A stretch of DNA of 64,000 bases from Bifidobacterium italicum (lineage in GTDB: Bacteria; Actinomycetota; Actinomycetes; Actinomycetales; Bifidobacteriaceae): assembly GCF_002286915.1 (NCBI RefSeq), contig NZ_MVOG01000009.1, forward strand, positions 1 to 64,000, read 5' to 3'. The position numbers and the translations under genes were made by a program. The notes under the pieces are model-generated. The model was not told the origin of the DNA. It saw nothing but the letters and a program-made list of their open reading frames with translations, and made no database searches. The stretch's first letter is position 1, and every line of letters starts with the position of its first letter. Below, piece by piece: positions 1 through 8,748 of this stretch.

Positions 1-1584
1 ACGCGGCCGAGGCACGGCCGGCGCATGGCCGGGGCTGCCGGCGGGGGCGCCCGAGGCCTGCGCACGCCCCCGCCGTCGGCGCCCGTCTCGTGGGGCCTGA
101 CGCTCATCGTCGCGCTCTTCGGCGCGCTGCTGCGCATCGTGCGTCTCGGCGAGCCGCGCGCCGTCGTCTTCGACGAGACCTACTACGTCAAGGACGCGTG
201 GACGATGCTCACCACCGGCGAACCGCGCGACTGGCCCGACAGCGTCGTCTACGACGGCGCGAGCGTGAGCCCGAACATCCCCTTCGCCGCCGGTGACGTC
301 GACGGATGGCTCGACTCGGCCGAATACGTCGTGCATCCGCCGATGGGCAAATGGCTCATCGCGTTGGGGCTCAGGCTATGCGGCGGCGCGCAGCACGTCT
401 GGGCGTGGCGCATCGCGACGGCGCTCGCCGGCGTCGCGGCGATCGTCATCCTGATCCGTCTGGCGCTGCGCCTGTGGCATAACATGCCGATCGCGCTCGT
501 CGCCGGCTATCTGATGGCGATCGACGGCGTCGGCATCGTGCTGAGCCGCACCGGCCTGCTCGACAATTTCATCATGGTGTTCGCGCTCGGCGCGTTCATG
601 CTGCTCGTCATGCACCGCGACTGGTCACGCCGGCGCCTGTTCGCCGCGCATGAGGCCGACCCGGACGCCAGGCCGCCGCAGACCGCATGCTCCTGGTACC
701 GCGTCGGCGCCGCCGTGCTGCTCGGCCTGACGACCGGCGTCAAATGGTCCGGCACCTATTTCTTCGCCGTCTTCTGCGTCATCAGCGTGCTGTGGGACGC
801 ATGGCTGTACCACCAGGCCGGCTACCGGCGCTGGTTCCTCAACGCCGGCCTCGGCTCCGGCCTGCTCGCAGCGCTGTACATGGTCCCGCTGTACGCGCTG
901 AGCTATCTGGCGACGTGGATCGGCTGGTTCATCCACCCCGACTCCTATATGCACGACTGGGCGCTCTCCCATCCCGGCCGGGGCGTCGCATGGCTGCCGC
1001 CGACGTTGCGCTCCTTCGTCGAATACCACCGGCAGATGTGGCAGTTCCATACGACGCTCGACGCGCCGCACGACTACAAGGCGAACCCGCTGACCTGGCC
1101 GTTGCAGATCCGCCCGACGAGCTTCTACTGGGAGAAGCCCTCCGGCCATCCCGGCCTGTGCTCGCTCGCGCCGAAGAGCGAATGCGTCGCCGCCGTGACG
1201 TCGCTCGGCAACCCGATCATCTGGTGGCTCGGCTCGCTGTGCACGCTCGTTGCGATCGGCATCGCGATCTGGAGGCGCGGCGACTGGCGCATCTGGGCCG
1301 TGCTCGCCGGCTTCCTCGCCGGCTGGCTGCCGTGGGCGCAGTATCTGCACCGCACGACCTTCACGTTCTATTCGATCGTGCTGCTGCCGTGGATCATCCT
1401 CGCGATCTGCTATGTGCTCGATTGGATCCGCGAGACCTGCACGCCGGCGCCGTGGCATGCGACATTGTGCTGCGTGCTCGTCGTGACGACGCTCGTCTCG
1501 ATCTTCTTCTACCCGATCTGGACGGCGATGCCGGTGCCCTATGAATTCTGGCTGAGCCATATGTGGCTCGATTCGTGGATCTGA
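1..1584 (+). CDS. Protein O-mannosyltransferase (PMT family), 5' end outside window
   Basis: Polytopic membrane glycosyltransferase of the PMT family, which moves mannose from polyprenyl-phosphate-mannose to Ser/Thr of exported proteins. After a short Arg/Gly-rich start comes a first membrane segment and then the family's acidic pair in FDETYYVKDAW, in the first external loop. About ten hydrophobic segments follow, and the C-terminal third has the usual TFTFYSIVLLPWIILAI segment. The frame is open to base 1, and the first ATG (position 25) has no ribosome binding site, so the true start is probably upstream of the window. About 520 residues are visible, close to the actinobacterial family length. 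It is not obviously linked to the sugar genes that follow. Confidence 0.85.
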   Translation, partial: TRPRHGRRMAGAAGGGARGLRTPPPSAPVSWGLTLIVALFGALLRIVRLGEPRAVVFDETYYVKDAWTMLTTGEPRDWPDSVVYDGASVSPNIPFAAGDVDGWLDSAEYVVHPPMGKWLIALGLRLCGGAQHVWAWRIATALAGVAAIVILIRLALRLWHNMPIALVAGYLMAIDGVGIVLSRTGLLDNFIMVFALGAFMLLVMHRDWSRRRLFAAHEADPDARPPQTACSWYRVGAAVLLGLTTGVKWSGTYFFAVFCVISVLWDAWLYHQAGYRRWFLNAGLGSGLLAALYMVPLYALSYLATWIGWFIHPDSYMHDWALSHPGRGVAWLPPTLRSFVEYHRQMWQFHTTLDAPHDYKANPLTWPLQIRPTSFYWEKPSGHPGLCSLAPKSECVAAVTSLGNPIIWWLGSLCTLVAIGIAIWRRGDWRIWAVLAGFLAGWLPWAQYLHRTTFTFYSIVLLPWIILAICYVLDWIRETCTPAPWHATLCCVLVVTTLVSIFFYPIWTAMPVPYEFWLSHMWLDSWI

Positions 1585-1637
1585 CGGGCGTCCGGATATC
1601 CCCACCAGAATATTTCGACGAATGAACTAATATGGTC

Positions 1638-1652
1638 GACGGACCGTCCGTC
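1638..1652. promoter_or_regulatory. Perfect 15-bp dyad upstream of the esterase gene
   Basis: Seven-base arms GACGGAC and GTCCGTC flank a single C. The dyad lies 50 bases before the ATG at 1703 and just after an AT-rich TAATAT (1628-1633) that could be a -10 box. It is a possible operator for the downstream TetR regulator. No second copy was seen. Confidence 0.3.
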
Positions 1653-1702
1653 CCCCACGGCGGCGACGTCGACGTCGCCGACGACCCGAACAAAGGAGTG
1701 CC

Positions 1703-2524
1703 ATGCAGTATTTCGAGACCACGATCGCCGGCATCGACGGCACCGACGCGCGCTTCGCCGGCTACATCCCCGACAACTATCCGGACATCGACCCCGATCG
1801 GCGCCGCCCGGCCGTCCTCGTGCTGCCCGGCGGCGGCTACGAGATGACGACCGGCCGCGAGGGCGAGCCGATCGCGTTCCGATTCCTCGCGCACGGCTGC
1901 GACGCCTTCGTGCTGCACTACTCATGCAAGCCGTCCGTCTACCCGACCGCCGTGCTCGAGGTGGCCGAGGCGGTGCGGCTGATGCACAAGCACGCCGACG
2001 AATGGCACGTCGACACGTCGCGCATCGCCGTCATCGGTTTCTCCGCCGGCGGCCATCTCGCCGCCGACTTCGCGACGAGCGCCTCCGACGACGTGATGCG
2101 CGCCCACGGCTACGATCCGGACATGCTGCGACCGGCCGCGCTGATGCTGTCCTACCCGGTCATCAGCGCCGGCGGACACCGCCACGACGGCAGCTTCCGC
2201 GCACTGCTCGGCGAGCGCTACGCCGACCCCGACATGATGCGCGAGGTCTCGATCGAGGAGCATATCGACGCGAAGACGCCGCCGGTCTTCGTCTGGCACA
2301 CGGTGCCGGACGACTGCGTGCCGGTCGAGAACACGCTGCTGCTCATCGCCGCCTGCAAGGCCGCGGATGTGCCGATCGAGGCGCATCTGTTCCCGACCGG
2401 CGGACATGGCCTGTCGCTCGCGACGGCCGAGACCGCATGGGGCGGCACCGACGGCATCGAACCCGGCGTCGACGTCTGGCCGTCCCTCGCCTTCCGGTGG
2501 CTCGACCGCGTCTTCGCGCGCTGA
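1703..2524 (+). CDS. Alpha/beta-hydrolase, acetyl-esterase-like
   Basis: Cytoplasmic alpha/beta-hydrolase of the BD-FAE / acetyl-xylan-esterase-like type, 273 residues and no signal peptide. Visible motifs are the oxyanion-hole strand VLVLPGGGYEM (about residues 35-45), the nucleophile elbow GFSAGGH (about 113-119), the acid in a VPDDCVPVENT segment and the catalytic His in GGHGLS. The start is fixed by AAAGGAG seven bases or so before ATG. It stands directly before a TetR regulator and beside a presumed xyloglucan-oligosaccharide operon on the other strand. Since plant xyloglucan carries O-acetyl groups on galactose, a deacetylase role is plausible. The substrate is inferred from position only. 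Confidence 0.75.
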   Translation: MQYFETTIAGIDGTDARFAGYIPDNYPDIDPDRRRPAVLVLPGGGYEMTTGREGEPIAFRFLAHGCDAFVLHYSCKPSVYPTAVLEVAEAVRLMHKHADEWHVDTSRIAVIGFSAGGHLAADFATSASDDVMRAHGYDPDMLRPAALMLSYPVISAGGHRHDGSFRALLGERYADPDMMREVSIEEHIDAKTPPVFVWHTVPDDCVPVENTLLLIAACKAADVPIEAHLFPTGGHGLSLATAETAWGGTDGIEPGVDVWPSLAFRWLDRVFAR

Positions 2525-2687
2525 GCCCGCACGACGCGCACCGACGGCGCACACCGCTACACCACGCGCGCTACACTATGTGCACGGCGTGCACCGCATG
2601 CGCGCGTCGGGCCGCACCCTCCCGCGCACGCCCGATCCCCCGTCTTCATCGTCGATCGTCGTCGACGCGACGCCGAGCAAAGGACCT

Positions 2688-3494
2688 ATGATGACAGTCG
2701 CCGCATGGCAGCAGATCCTCGACCAGCATGGCATCTCCAACGAGCCGCGCAAACCACTGCTCGCCTCCCATGAGGTCACGGTGCGCGACACGACCTCCGG
2801 CAAGCGCTTCGTCAAGCGCAAGCGCATGAGCCAGGAGGAGCGGCATCTGCAGATCCTGCGCGCCGCGTCGAAGACGATCGCCGTCAAAGGCTACTGGGGC
2901 ATGTCGCTGCAGGACATCTCGGACGAGATCGGCATCAGCGAGGCCGCGCTCTATCATTACATCGACTCCAAGGAGGACCTGCTGCACATGGTGCTCGCGG
3001 AGGGCTACGACACGACCGAATCGAACGAGTTCGCCGCGCTGAGCGCTTCCGCGGTCGACGGCGACGGCCACCGCATCTACTGCTATCCGCGCTACTGCCT
3101 AAACACGGTGCTGTACAACATGCAGCGTCCGGAGATGATCCAGCTGTTCTGCGTCCTCAGCGGCGAGGCGCTCAACCCCGACCATCCGGCCCACCGTTTC
3201 TTCACCGGCCGCCATATGCGGCTGTGGGAGATGGTCGGTTCTATGAACTGGCTGCTGCCGCGCGGCATGACCGAGGAGCGCTTCTTCGACCTGTTCACGC
3301 TCGCGCAGTCGGCGATGGACGGCCTGCAGCAGCGCTGGCTCGCCGACGAATCGATCGACCTGCTCGAGGAATGGGTGCGCTTCAGCGACGTCATCTTCCC
3401 GCGCACGACATGGGAGGGCTGTTACGACCCGTCGGAGCTTGACGCCGGCGACACGCGCTGCCTGCTGCCGTACACGCTGCAGGAGCTCGGCTGA
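2688..3494 (+). CDS. TetR family transcriptional regulator
   Basis: DNA-binding regulator of 268 residues. The helix-turn-helix lies in a segment near residues 55-95 (ILRAASKTIAVKGYWGMSL, then DISDEIGISEAALYHYIDSKE), preceded by an unusually long basic N-terminal tail of about 45 residues. The start at 2688 is supported by AAAGGA before a tandem ATGATG; an open frame further upstream has no ribosome binding site. The C-terminal ligand domain resembles that of the second TetR protein of this window (minus strand near 52.5 kb), including a shared ending pattern EEWVRFSDVIFP / DEWLAFERMIFP. It converges with the ROK gene 13 bases away. It probably controls the neighbouring glycosidase and importer genes. 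Confidence 0.82.
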   Translation: MMTVAAWQQILDQHGISNEPRKPLLASHEVTVRDTTSGKRFVKRKRMSQEERHLQILRAASKTIAVKGYWGMSLQDISDEIGISEAALYHYIDSKEDLLHMVLAEGYDTTESNEFAALSASAVDGDGHRIYCYPRYCLNTVLYNMQRPEMIQLFCVLSGEALNPDHPAHRFFTGRHMRLWEMVGSMNWLLPRGMTEERFFDLFTLAQSAMDGLQQRWLADESIDLLEEWVRFSDVIFPRTTWEGCYDPSELDAGDTRCLLPYTLQELG

Positions 3495-3507
3495 GCGGCC
3501 GCCGCGT

Positions 3508-4446
3508 TCAGCGCGCGCCGACGGCGAGCGTGTCTCCGACGCCGCCGCCTTCGACGACCTCCTCGACGAACATGTAGTAGGCGCCGATGAGACCGGCGTT
3601 GCCGCTGTGGCGGCAGCGTCTGATCCGCGTCTTGAACGGCTTCCAGTCGCGGATCGAGTCCAATGCGTCCTCGAGCATCGGCACAAGCGCCGGCTCGCGG
3701 CTGATGCTGCCGCCGATGAGCACGATCTGCGGGTCGACGGCGACGACGGTGTTGAAGACGCCGACCGCCACGTAGCGCAGCCACCGTTCGACGATCGCGC
3801 GCACGCGCGGGTCGTCGAGCTTGTGGAACAACGTGCTCGGCAGGATGTCGCCCGCGTTGACGCCGAATTCGTCGGCGTACCATTGCGAGAGCTTCATCGT
3901 CGAGACGAAGTCGTGCAGCGGCAGCGCGCCGGAGGAGTCGTAGTTGATGATCATCGCGCCGAGTTCGCCGGCCCGCCAGTCCTTGCCGCGGCGCAGCCTG
4001 CCGTCGAGGAACAGCGCGCCGCCCATGCCCATGTCGAGCGTGAAGAGCACGAAGTCGTCGCATTTCCTCGCGTTGCCGGTCATCTTCTCGGCCATCGCCG
4101 CGCAGTTCGCGTCGTTCTCCATCCATGTGGGGATGTCGACGCCGAGCCGCGCCGTCAGTTCGGCGCCGATGCGCTGCTTGTACAGGATGCGCAGCGCGCC
4201 GGCCGTCTCCGCCGTCTGCGTGCGCGGATTGATGAATCCGGGCATGCTGATCGCGATGCCGTCGAGCCGCACGTCGAGTTTGCGCACGACCTGCGCGAGC
4301 ACGTCGTAGAATTCGTCGGGATCGGTGTTCGGCGTCGCGAAGGTGCCGGGTATGCCCATCCGTCCGTCGGTGAACAGTGCGTACCGCGTGAAGTTCGTGT
4401 TGATCTCGAACGCGAGCACCTGATGTGCGCCACTCCGTTTCGTCAT
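3508..4446 (-). CDS. ROK family protein with degenerate ATP loop and no zinc motif
   Basis: ROK-fold protein of 312 residues without a helix-turn-helix, so of the sugar-kinase rather than repressor type. The catalytic segment WMENDANCAAMAE is intact. The N-terminal phosphate-binding loop, usually D-x-GGT-K, reads FEINTNFT. The Cys-rich zinc motif (CxCGxxGCxE) that normally follows the AGELG segment is absent; AGELGAMIINYDSSG is found instead. Start chosen at the ATG preceded by GAAAGGCAG rather than the earlier ATG at 4476. It is the last gene of the operon, 87 bases after the GH42 gene. It could be a kinase for glucose released from the oligosaccharide, or a catalytically altered family member. 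Confidence 0.75.
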   Translation of the reverse strand: MTKRSGAHQVLAFEINTNFTRYALFTDGRMGIPGTFATPNTDPDEFYDVLAQVVRKLDVRLDGIAISMPGFINPRTQTAETAGALRILYKQRIGAELTARLGVDIPTWMENDANCAAMAEKMTGNARKCDDFVLFTLDMGMGGALFLDGRLRRGKDWRAGELGAMIINYDSSGALPLHDFVSTMKLSQWYADEFGVNAGDILPSTLFHKLDDPRVRAIVERWLRYVAVGVFNTVVAVDPQIVLIGGSISREPALVPMLEDALDSIRDWKPFKTRIRRCRHSGNAGLIGAYYMFVEEVVEGGGVGDTLAVGAR

Positions 4447-4533
4447 CGATCGCTGCCTTTCGTCCGTCATCGCCAATTGTACCGACGACGTGCCGATATC
4501 GGCCGGGGTGGTCCGTGTCCCGGCCGATGCCGT

Positions 4534-6567
4534 TCATCGGGCCGGCGCGGCGACGGGCACGCCGTCCTCGAACAGCAGCACGGCGAAGGGGTCGAGCACG
4601 ATCCGTCCGCCGTCCTCACGCTCCCATACGCGCGTTTCATCGCCGGTGTTCGTCACGATCGTGTACACGGTGCCGTCGTCGCCGACACGGCTGGCGACCT
4701 CGACGTCGTTGGGCGCGTCGATCGTCGCGACGCCGGCGGCGTGCAATACGTCGTCGAAGAGCGCGTCGATGCCGTCCTCGTCGAGCGCGGTGCCGACGAA
4801 GATCGCGCGGCCGTCGCCGACGTCGTGCGCGGTGACGGCCGGCGTGCCCGCGTAGAAGTCGTCGCCGCCGTAGGTCGCGAGCGTGCGCGCGCCCTCCGGT
4901 TCGATGATGCTCGCGACGATCTCGCCCGCGCAGTCGACCGCCGCGCCGTCGCCGACGTCGAGCCGCACCGGCACGTTCGCGCCGGGCGCGACCGCGTCGA
5001 TCTCCTCGACCCAGACGCCGCACAGGCCGCGCAGTGGCCCCGGGTAGCCGCCTTCGACGACGAGGTCGTGCTCGTCGTGGATGCCGGACATGTATCCGGT
5101 CACGAGGACGCCGCCGCCTTCGACGTAGCGTTCGAGGTTGTCGGCGACGCCCGGCTTGACCATGATCAATGTCGGCGCGACGACGAGGTCGTATCGCCGC
5201 AACGTCTCGAGGTCGGCCGTGCTTTCGATGACGTCGACGGCGACGTTGCGCTTCCACAGCGCCCGGTAGAAGCGGTGCACCTCGTCCGGGTAGCGCAGCC
5301 CCTGCGTCGGTCCGACGCAGCCTTCGAGCGACCAGTAGTTCTCCCAGTCGAAGACGACGGCGACCTTCGCGTCGACATGCGATCCCATGATGCGCTTCGC
5401 GCGTGCGGCGACGTCGGCGCCGAGAGCCGCGACCTCGCGGTACGTGCGCGAACGGTCGGAGTCGTCGTGGCCGATGACGGCGCCGTGGAAGCGTTCGCAG
5501 CCGCCGACCGACTGCTTGAGCTGGAAGAACTGCACGGTGTCGGCGCCGTGCGCGACCGCCTGCCAGCTGAGCTTGCCGACCTCGCCGGGACGCTTGACCT
5601 TGCAGTACGGGAACCAGTTCTGCTGGTTCGGCGTCTGCTCCATCAGCATGAACGGCCTGCCGCCGCCGACGCCGCGCATCAGGTCGTGGCACATCGCCGT
5701 GAAGCTCGGCTGCGTGTCCATGCCCGGATAGTTGTCCCAGCTGACGACGTCCATCTCGCGGCCCCATGCGAAGTAATCGAGGTCCTTGAACGTGCCCATC
5801 AGGTTCGTCGTGATCGGCGTCGAGGCGTCGGACTCGCGGATCGCGTCGCGCTCGAGGCGGAAGCAGTCGAGCATCTGCTCGTTCTGGAAGCGGCGGTAGT
5901 CGATCTGCAGCCCCGAGATCACGCATTTGTCGGTGCCGATGCCGTCGCCGTAGGTGACCGGCGGCACGACCTCGTCGAAATCATGGATCGTGTGGCTCCA
6001 GAAGTTCATGCACCAGGCGCGGTTGAGCGCGTCGACGGTGCCGTAGCGCGCACGCAGCCAGTTGCGGAAGGCGGCCGCGCAGGTTTCGCAGTAGCAGTAG
6101 CCGCCGCCGTTGCCGTACTCGTTGTTGACGTGCCATGCGACGAGTCCCGGATGCCCCGCGTAGCGGCGCGCGACGGCCGAGGCGAGCGCCCGCGCGCGTT
6201 CCCGGTACTTCGGCGAGCTCGGACAGAAGTTGTGCCGGCCGCCGAAGACCTGCTGCGTGCCGTCGACGCCCTTGCGCATCACATGCGGGTAGCGGCGCGC
6301 CATCCACGCCGGCACGGCGGCCGTGCCGGTCGCCATGACGATGCGCACGCCGTGCCGGTCGAGCGACGCGACGATCGCGTCGAGCATCGAGAAGTCGTAG
6401 TCGCCCTCGCTTGGTTCGAGCAGCGCCCACGAGAACACGTTGATCGTCGCCTCGTTGATGTGCGCGCGCCCGAGCAGTTCGAGGTCGTGCTCCCAGCTCT
6501 CCTGCGGCCACTGTTCGGGGTTGTAGTCGCCGCCGAACAGGAAATCGCCGAACATGGCCGTCATCAT
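4534..6567 (-). CDS. GH42 beta-galactosidase
   Basis: Intracellular beta-galactosidase of glycoside hydrolase family 42, about 677 residues. The N-terminus FLFGGDYNPEQWP opens the catalytic barrel. The acid/base Glu is in WHVNNEYGNGGG and the nucleophile Glu in MLMEQTPNQQNW. Four Cys typical of the zinc site are present (one in HNFCPSSP, three in YCYCETC). The middle trimerisation domain and a short C-terminal beta-domain follow, ending QLFEDGVPVA-like. AAGGAG precedes a tandem ATGATG at 6567/6564. In this operon (fucosidase, beta-glucosidase, alpha-xylosidase) its likely task is removing beta-1,2-galactose from xyloglucan side chains, although many bifidobacterial GH42 enzymes act on galacto-oligosaccharides. 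Confidence 0.93.
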   Translation of the reverse strand: MMTAMFGDFLFGGDYNPEQWPQESWEHDLELLGRAHINEATINVFSWALLEPSEGDYDFSMLDAIVASLDRHGVRIVMATGTAAVPAWMARRYPHVMRKGVDGTQQVFGGRHNFCPSSPKYRERARALASAVARRYAGHPGLVAWHVNNEYGNGGGYCYCETCAAAFRNWLRARYGTVDALNRAWCMNFWSHTIHDFDEVVPPVTYGDGIGTDKCVISGLQIDYRRFQNEQMLDCFRLERDAIRESDASTPITTNLMGTFKDLDYFAWGREMDVVSWDNYPGMDTQPSFTAMCHDLMRGVGGGRPFMLMEQTPNQQNWFPYCKVKRPGEVGKLSWQAVAHGADTVQFFQLKQSVGGCERFHGAVIGHDDSDRSRTYREVAALGADVAARAKRIMGSHVDAKVAVVFDWENYWSLEGCVGPTQGLRYPDEVHRFYRALWKRNVAVDVIESTADLETLRRYDLVVAPTLIMVKPGVADNLERYVEGGGVLVTGYMSGIHDEHDLVVEGGYPGPLRGLCGVWVEEIDAVAPGANVPVRLDVGDGAAVDCAGEIVASIIEPEGARTLATYGGDDFYAGTPAVTAHDVGDGRAIFVGTALDEDGIDALFDDVLHAAGVATIDAPNDVEVASRVGDDGTVYTIVTNTGDETRVWEREDGGRIVLDPFAVLLFEDGVPVAAPAR

Positions 6568-6584
6568 GCAGCTCCTTTGCATAA

Positions 6585-6606
6585 GGGCGGCCGCCGTCGG
6601 CCGCCC
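6585..6606 (-). other. Intercistronic hairpin between GH31 and GH42 genes
   Basis: Perfect 9-bp GC arms (GGGCGGCCG / CGGCCGCCC) with a 4-base loop, placed between the GH31 stop and the GH42 ribosome binding site. There is no T-run, so an mRNA-processing or partial-attenuation role is more likely than termination. Confidence 0.45.
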
Positions 6607-6633
6607 GGATCATCTTGTCGGTCTATCGTCTGA

Positions 6634-8664
6634 TCACATGTTGCGAGGGTCGGCTCCCGGGCGCACGAGCACCGGCAGCGCGTGGTAGTCGTACCGTTCG
6701 ACGTACCAGCGTCCCGGCTCGTATTCGGTGCCGGTGATCAGGTTGCGCCACGGGGCGTCGTCGCCGGCGTCGGGCACGTAGAAGCGGGCGACGCCCTCCT
6801 CGTTGAAGATCGGAGCGACGAGGATGTCCGAGCCGAGCATGTACTGCGTGTCGATGTCCTCGCACGTCGGGTCGTCCTGGAACTCGAGCACCATCGCGCG
6901 CATCATCGGCACGCCGGTCTCGTGCGTCTGCACGGCCATCCTCTCCAGATACGGGCGCAGCGAGTCCTTGAGCTCGACGAACTCGCGGCAGACGTCGACG
7001 GCCTCGTCGCCATACAGCCACGGCACCTTGTAGGCGGTCGAGCCGTGGTAGCGCGAATGCGAGCTGAGCAGGCCGAACTGCGTCCAGCGCTTGTACAGGT
7101 CGGGCGTCGCCTGGTCCTCGAAGCCGGCGATGTCGTGGCTCCAGTAGCCGAAGCCGGACATGCCGAAGGACAGGCCGGCGCGCAGCGATTCGGCCATCGA
7201 CGGATAGTTCGACGAGCAGTCGCCGCCCCAATGCACCGGGTAGCACTGGCCGCCCACCGTCGCCGAACGGGCGAACAGGATCGCCTCGTCGGCGCCCTTC
7301 GTCTCGACGAGCACGTCGTAGACGGCCTTGCTGTACAGCAGCGTGTAGTAGTTGTGCATGAGCTCGGGATCGGAGCCGTCATAATACCGCACGTCCTCGG
7401 TCGGGATGCGCTCGCCGAAGTCGGTCTTGAAGCAGTCGACGCCCATCGCGACGAGCTTCTTCAGATAGCCCTGATACCACGCGACGGCGTCCGGGTTCGT
7501 GAAGTCGACGATCGCCATGCCGGCCTGCCACTTGTCCCACTGCCACACCGAGCCGTCGTTGCGCTTGATGAAGTAGCCGTTCTTCGCGCCCTCCGCGAAC
7601 AGCGGCGACTTCTGGCCGATGTACGGGTTGATCCAGACGCAGACCTTGAGGCCGCGCTCATGCAGCTTGGCGAGCAGGCCTTCCGGATCCGGGAACTTCG
7701 ACTCGTCCCAGGCGAAGTTGCACCATTCGAGTTCCTTCATCCAGCGGCAGTCGAAGTGGAAGACGGACAGCGGGATGTCGCGCTCGGCCATGCCGTCGAC
7801 GAAGTCGAGCACAGTCTGCTCATCGTAATCGGTCGTGAAGCTCGTGCTCAGCCACAGGCCGTAGCTCCAGTCCGGCACAAGTGGCGCGCGGCCGGTCAGC
7901 GCCGTGTAGTTGGCGAGAATCTCCTTCATGTCGGCGCCACCGATCACCGAGTAGCTCATCTCCTGCCCGGGCACGCTGAACTGCACGCGCGAGACCTTCT
8001 CGGAGCCGATCTCGAACTCGACTTTGCCCGGGTTGTCTACAAACAGGCCGTAGTTCCTGTTGCTCATGTAGAACGGCACGTTCTTGTATGCCTGCTCGGT
8101 GCCGGTGCCGCCGTCCTCGTTCCAGATCTCGACCGACTGGCCGTTCTTGACGAAGTTCGTGAAGCGTTCGCCGAGGCCGTAGATCTTCTCCCCGACGCCG
8201 AGATCGAGCTGTTCGGAGACGTGCAGCACGCCGCTCGGATCGGTCACGAGCGCCTTGGCGCGCCATCCGGAGTGCGCAATCCGCTTGCCGTCGTACAGGT
8301 AGGTGAAATCGATCGTCTCACCCTTGGCGATGCGCAGTGTGAGCTTGCCCGAGGTGAACAGCCATGCCTCGTCGCTCTCCTCGACGCTCACCTGCGGCGA
8401 CGTCTCGTTCAGCGCGAACGTGGGCTTGTGCGAACGGTCCTCGCGGAAATTGATCAGACGCGTCGTGATGATGTTCTCGCGCGGGCTCGTCACCTCGATC
8501 GTCAGAATGCCGCCGTCGAGCGTCATGCCCGGGTTGTAGATGGGCGAGCCGAACGGGCAGAACAGCGTGAGTTTGTCCGCCTCGATGTCCGCCGTGTAGA
8601 TGTTGGCCGCGTACTTGACGTCGAAACCGTCTTTGATGAGCCATCCGCCGTTGAGGAACTTCAT
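6634..8664 (-). CDS. GH31 alpha-xylosidase (YicI type), C-terminally short
   Basis: Intracellular alpha-xylosidase of family GH31, which removes the non-reducing xylose from xyloglucan oligosaccharides. The N-terminal beta-domain starts MKFLNGGWLIKDGF, like E. coli YicI. In the barrel, KTDFGERIP holds the nucleophile (Asp415) and HWGGDCSSNYPSMAESLR the acid/base (Asp482), almost the same positions as YicI Asp416 and Asp482. KTDFGERIP is the signature that separates alpha-xylosidases from alpha-glucosidases. The protein is 676 residues; YicI has 772. It stops right after ALPVLVRPGA with five extra residues, so the distal C-terminal beta-domain is missing. AAGGGAG precedes the ATG. Confidence 0.92.
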   Translation of the reverse strand: MKFLNGGWLIKDGFDVKYAANIYTADIEADKLTLFCPFGSPIYNPGMTLDGGILTIEVTSPRENIITTRLINFREDRSHKPTFALNETSPQVSVEESDEAWLFTSGKLTLRIAKGETIDFTYLYDGKRIAHSGWRAKALVTDPSGVLHVSEQLDLGVGEKIYGLGERFTNFVKNGQSVEIWNEDGGTGTEQAYKNVPFYMSNRNYGLFVDNPGKVEFEIGSEKVSRVQFSVPGQEMSYSVIGGADMKEILANYTALTGRAPLVPDWSYGLWLSTSFTTDYDEQTVLDFVDGMAERDIPLSVFHFDCRWMKELEWCNFAWDESKFPDPEGLLAKLHERGLKVCVWINPYIGQKSPLFAEGAKNGYFIKRNDGSVWQWDKWQAGMAIVDFTNPDAVAWYQGYLKKLVAMGVDCFKTDFGERIPTEDVRYYDGSDPELMHNYYTLLYSKAVYDVLVETKGADEAILFARSATVGGQCYPVHWGGDCSSNYPSMAESLRAGLSFGMSGFGYWSHDIAGFEDQATPDLYKRWTQFGLLSSHSRYHGSTAYKVPWLYGDEAVDVCREFVELKDSLRPYLERMAVQTHETGVPMMRAMVLEFQDDPTCEDIDTQYMLGSDILVAPIFNEEGVARFYVPDAGDDAPWRNLITGTEYEPGRWYVERYDYHALPVLVRPGADPRNM

Positions 8665-8748
8665 GATTTCTCCCTTGGTTGTCTGTGGATTGGTTGATGT
8701 GGTTGATGTGGTCGCCCGATGGATTGGCCGCCGGCCGTCCGGCGCCGC

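Noticed and set aside
3439-6633. Plus-strand open frame of 1064 codons opposite the ROK and GH42 genes
   Set aside because: Antisense shadow of GC-rich codons. It is low-complexity in Arg, Val, Asp and Ala, with no ribosome binding site or domain.
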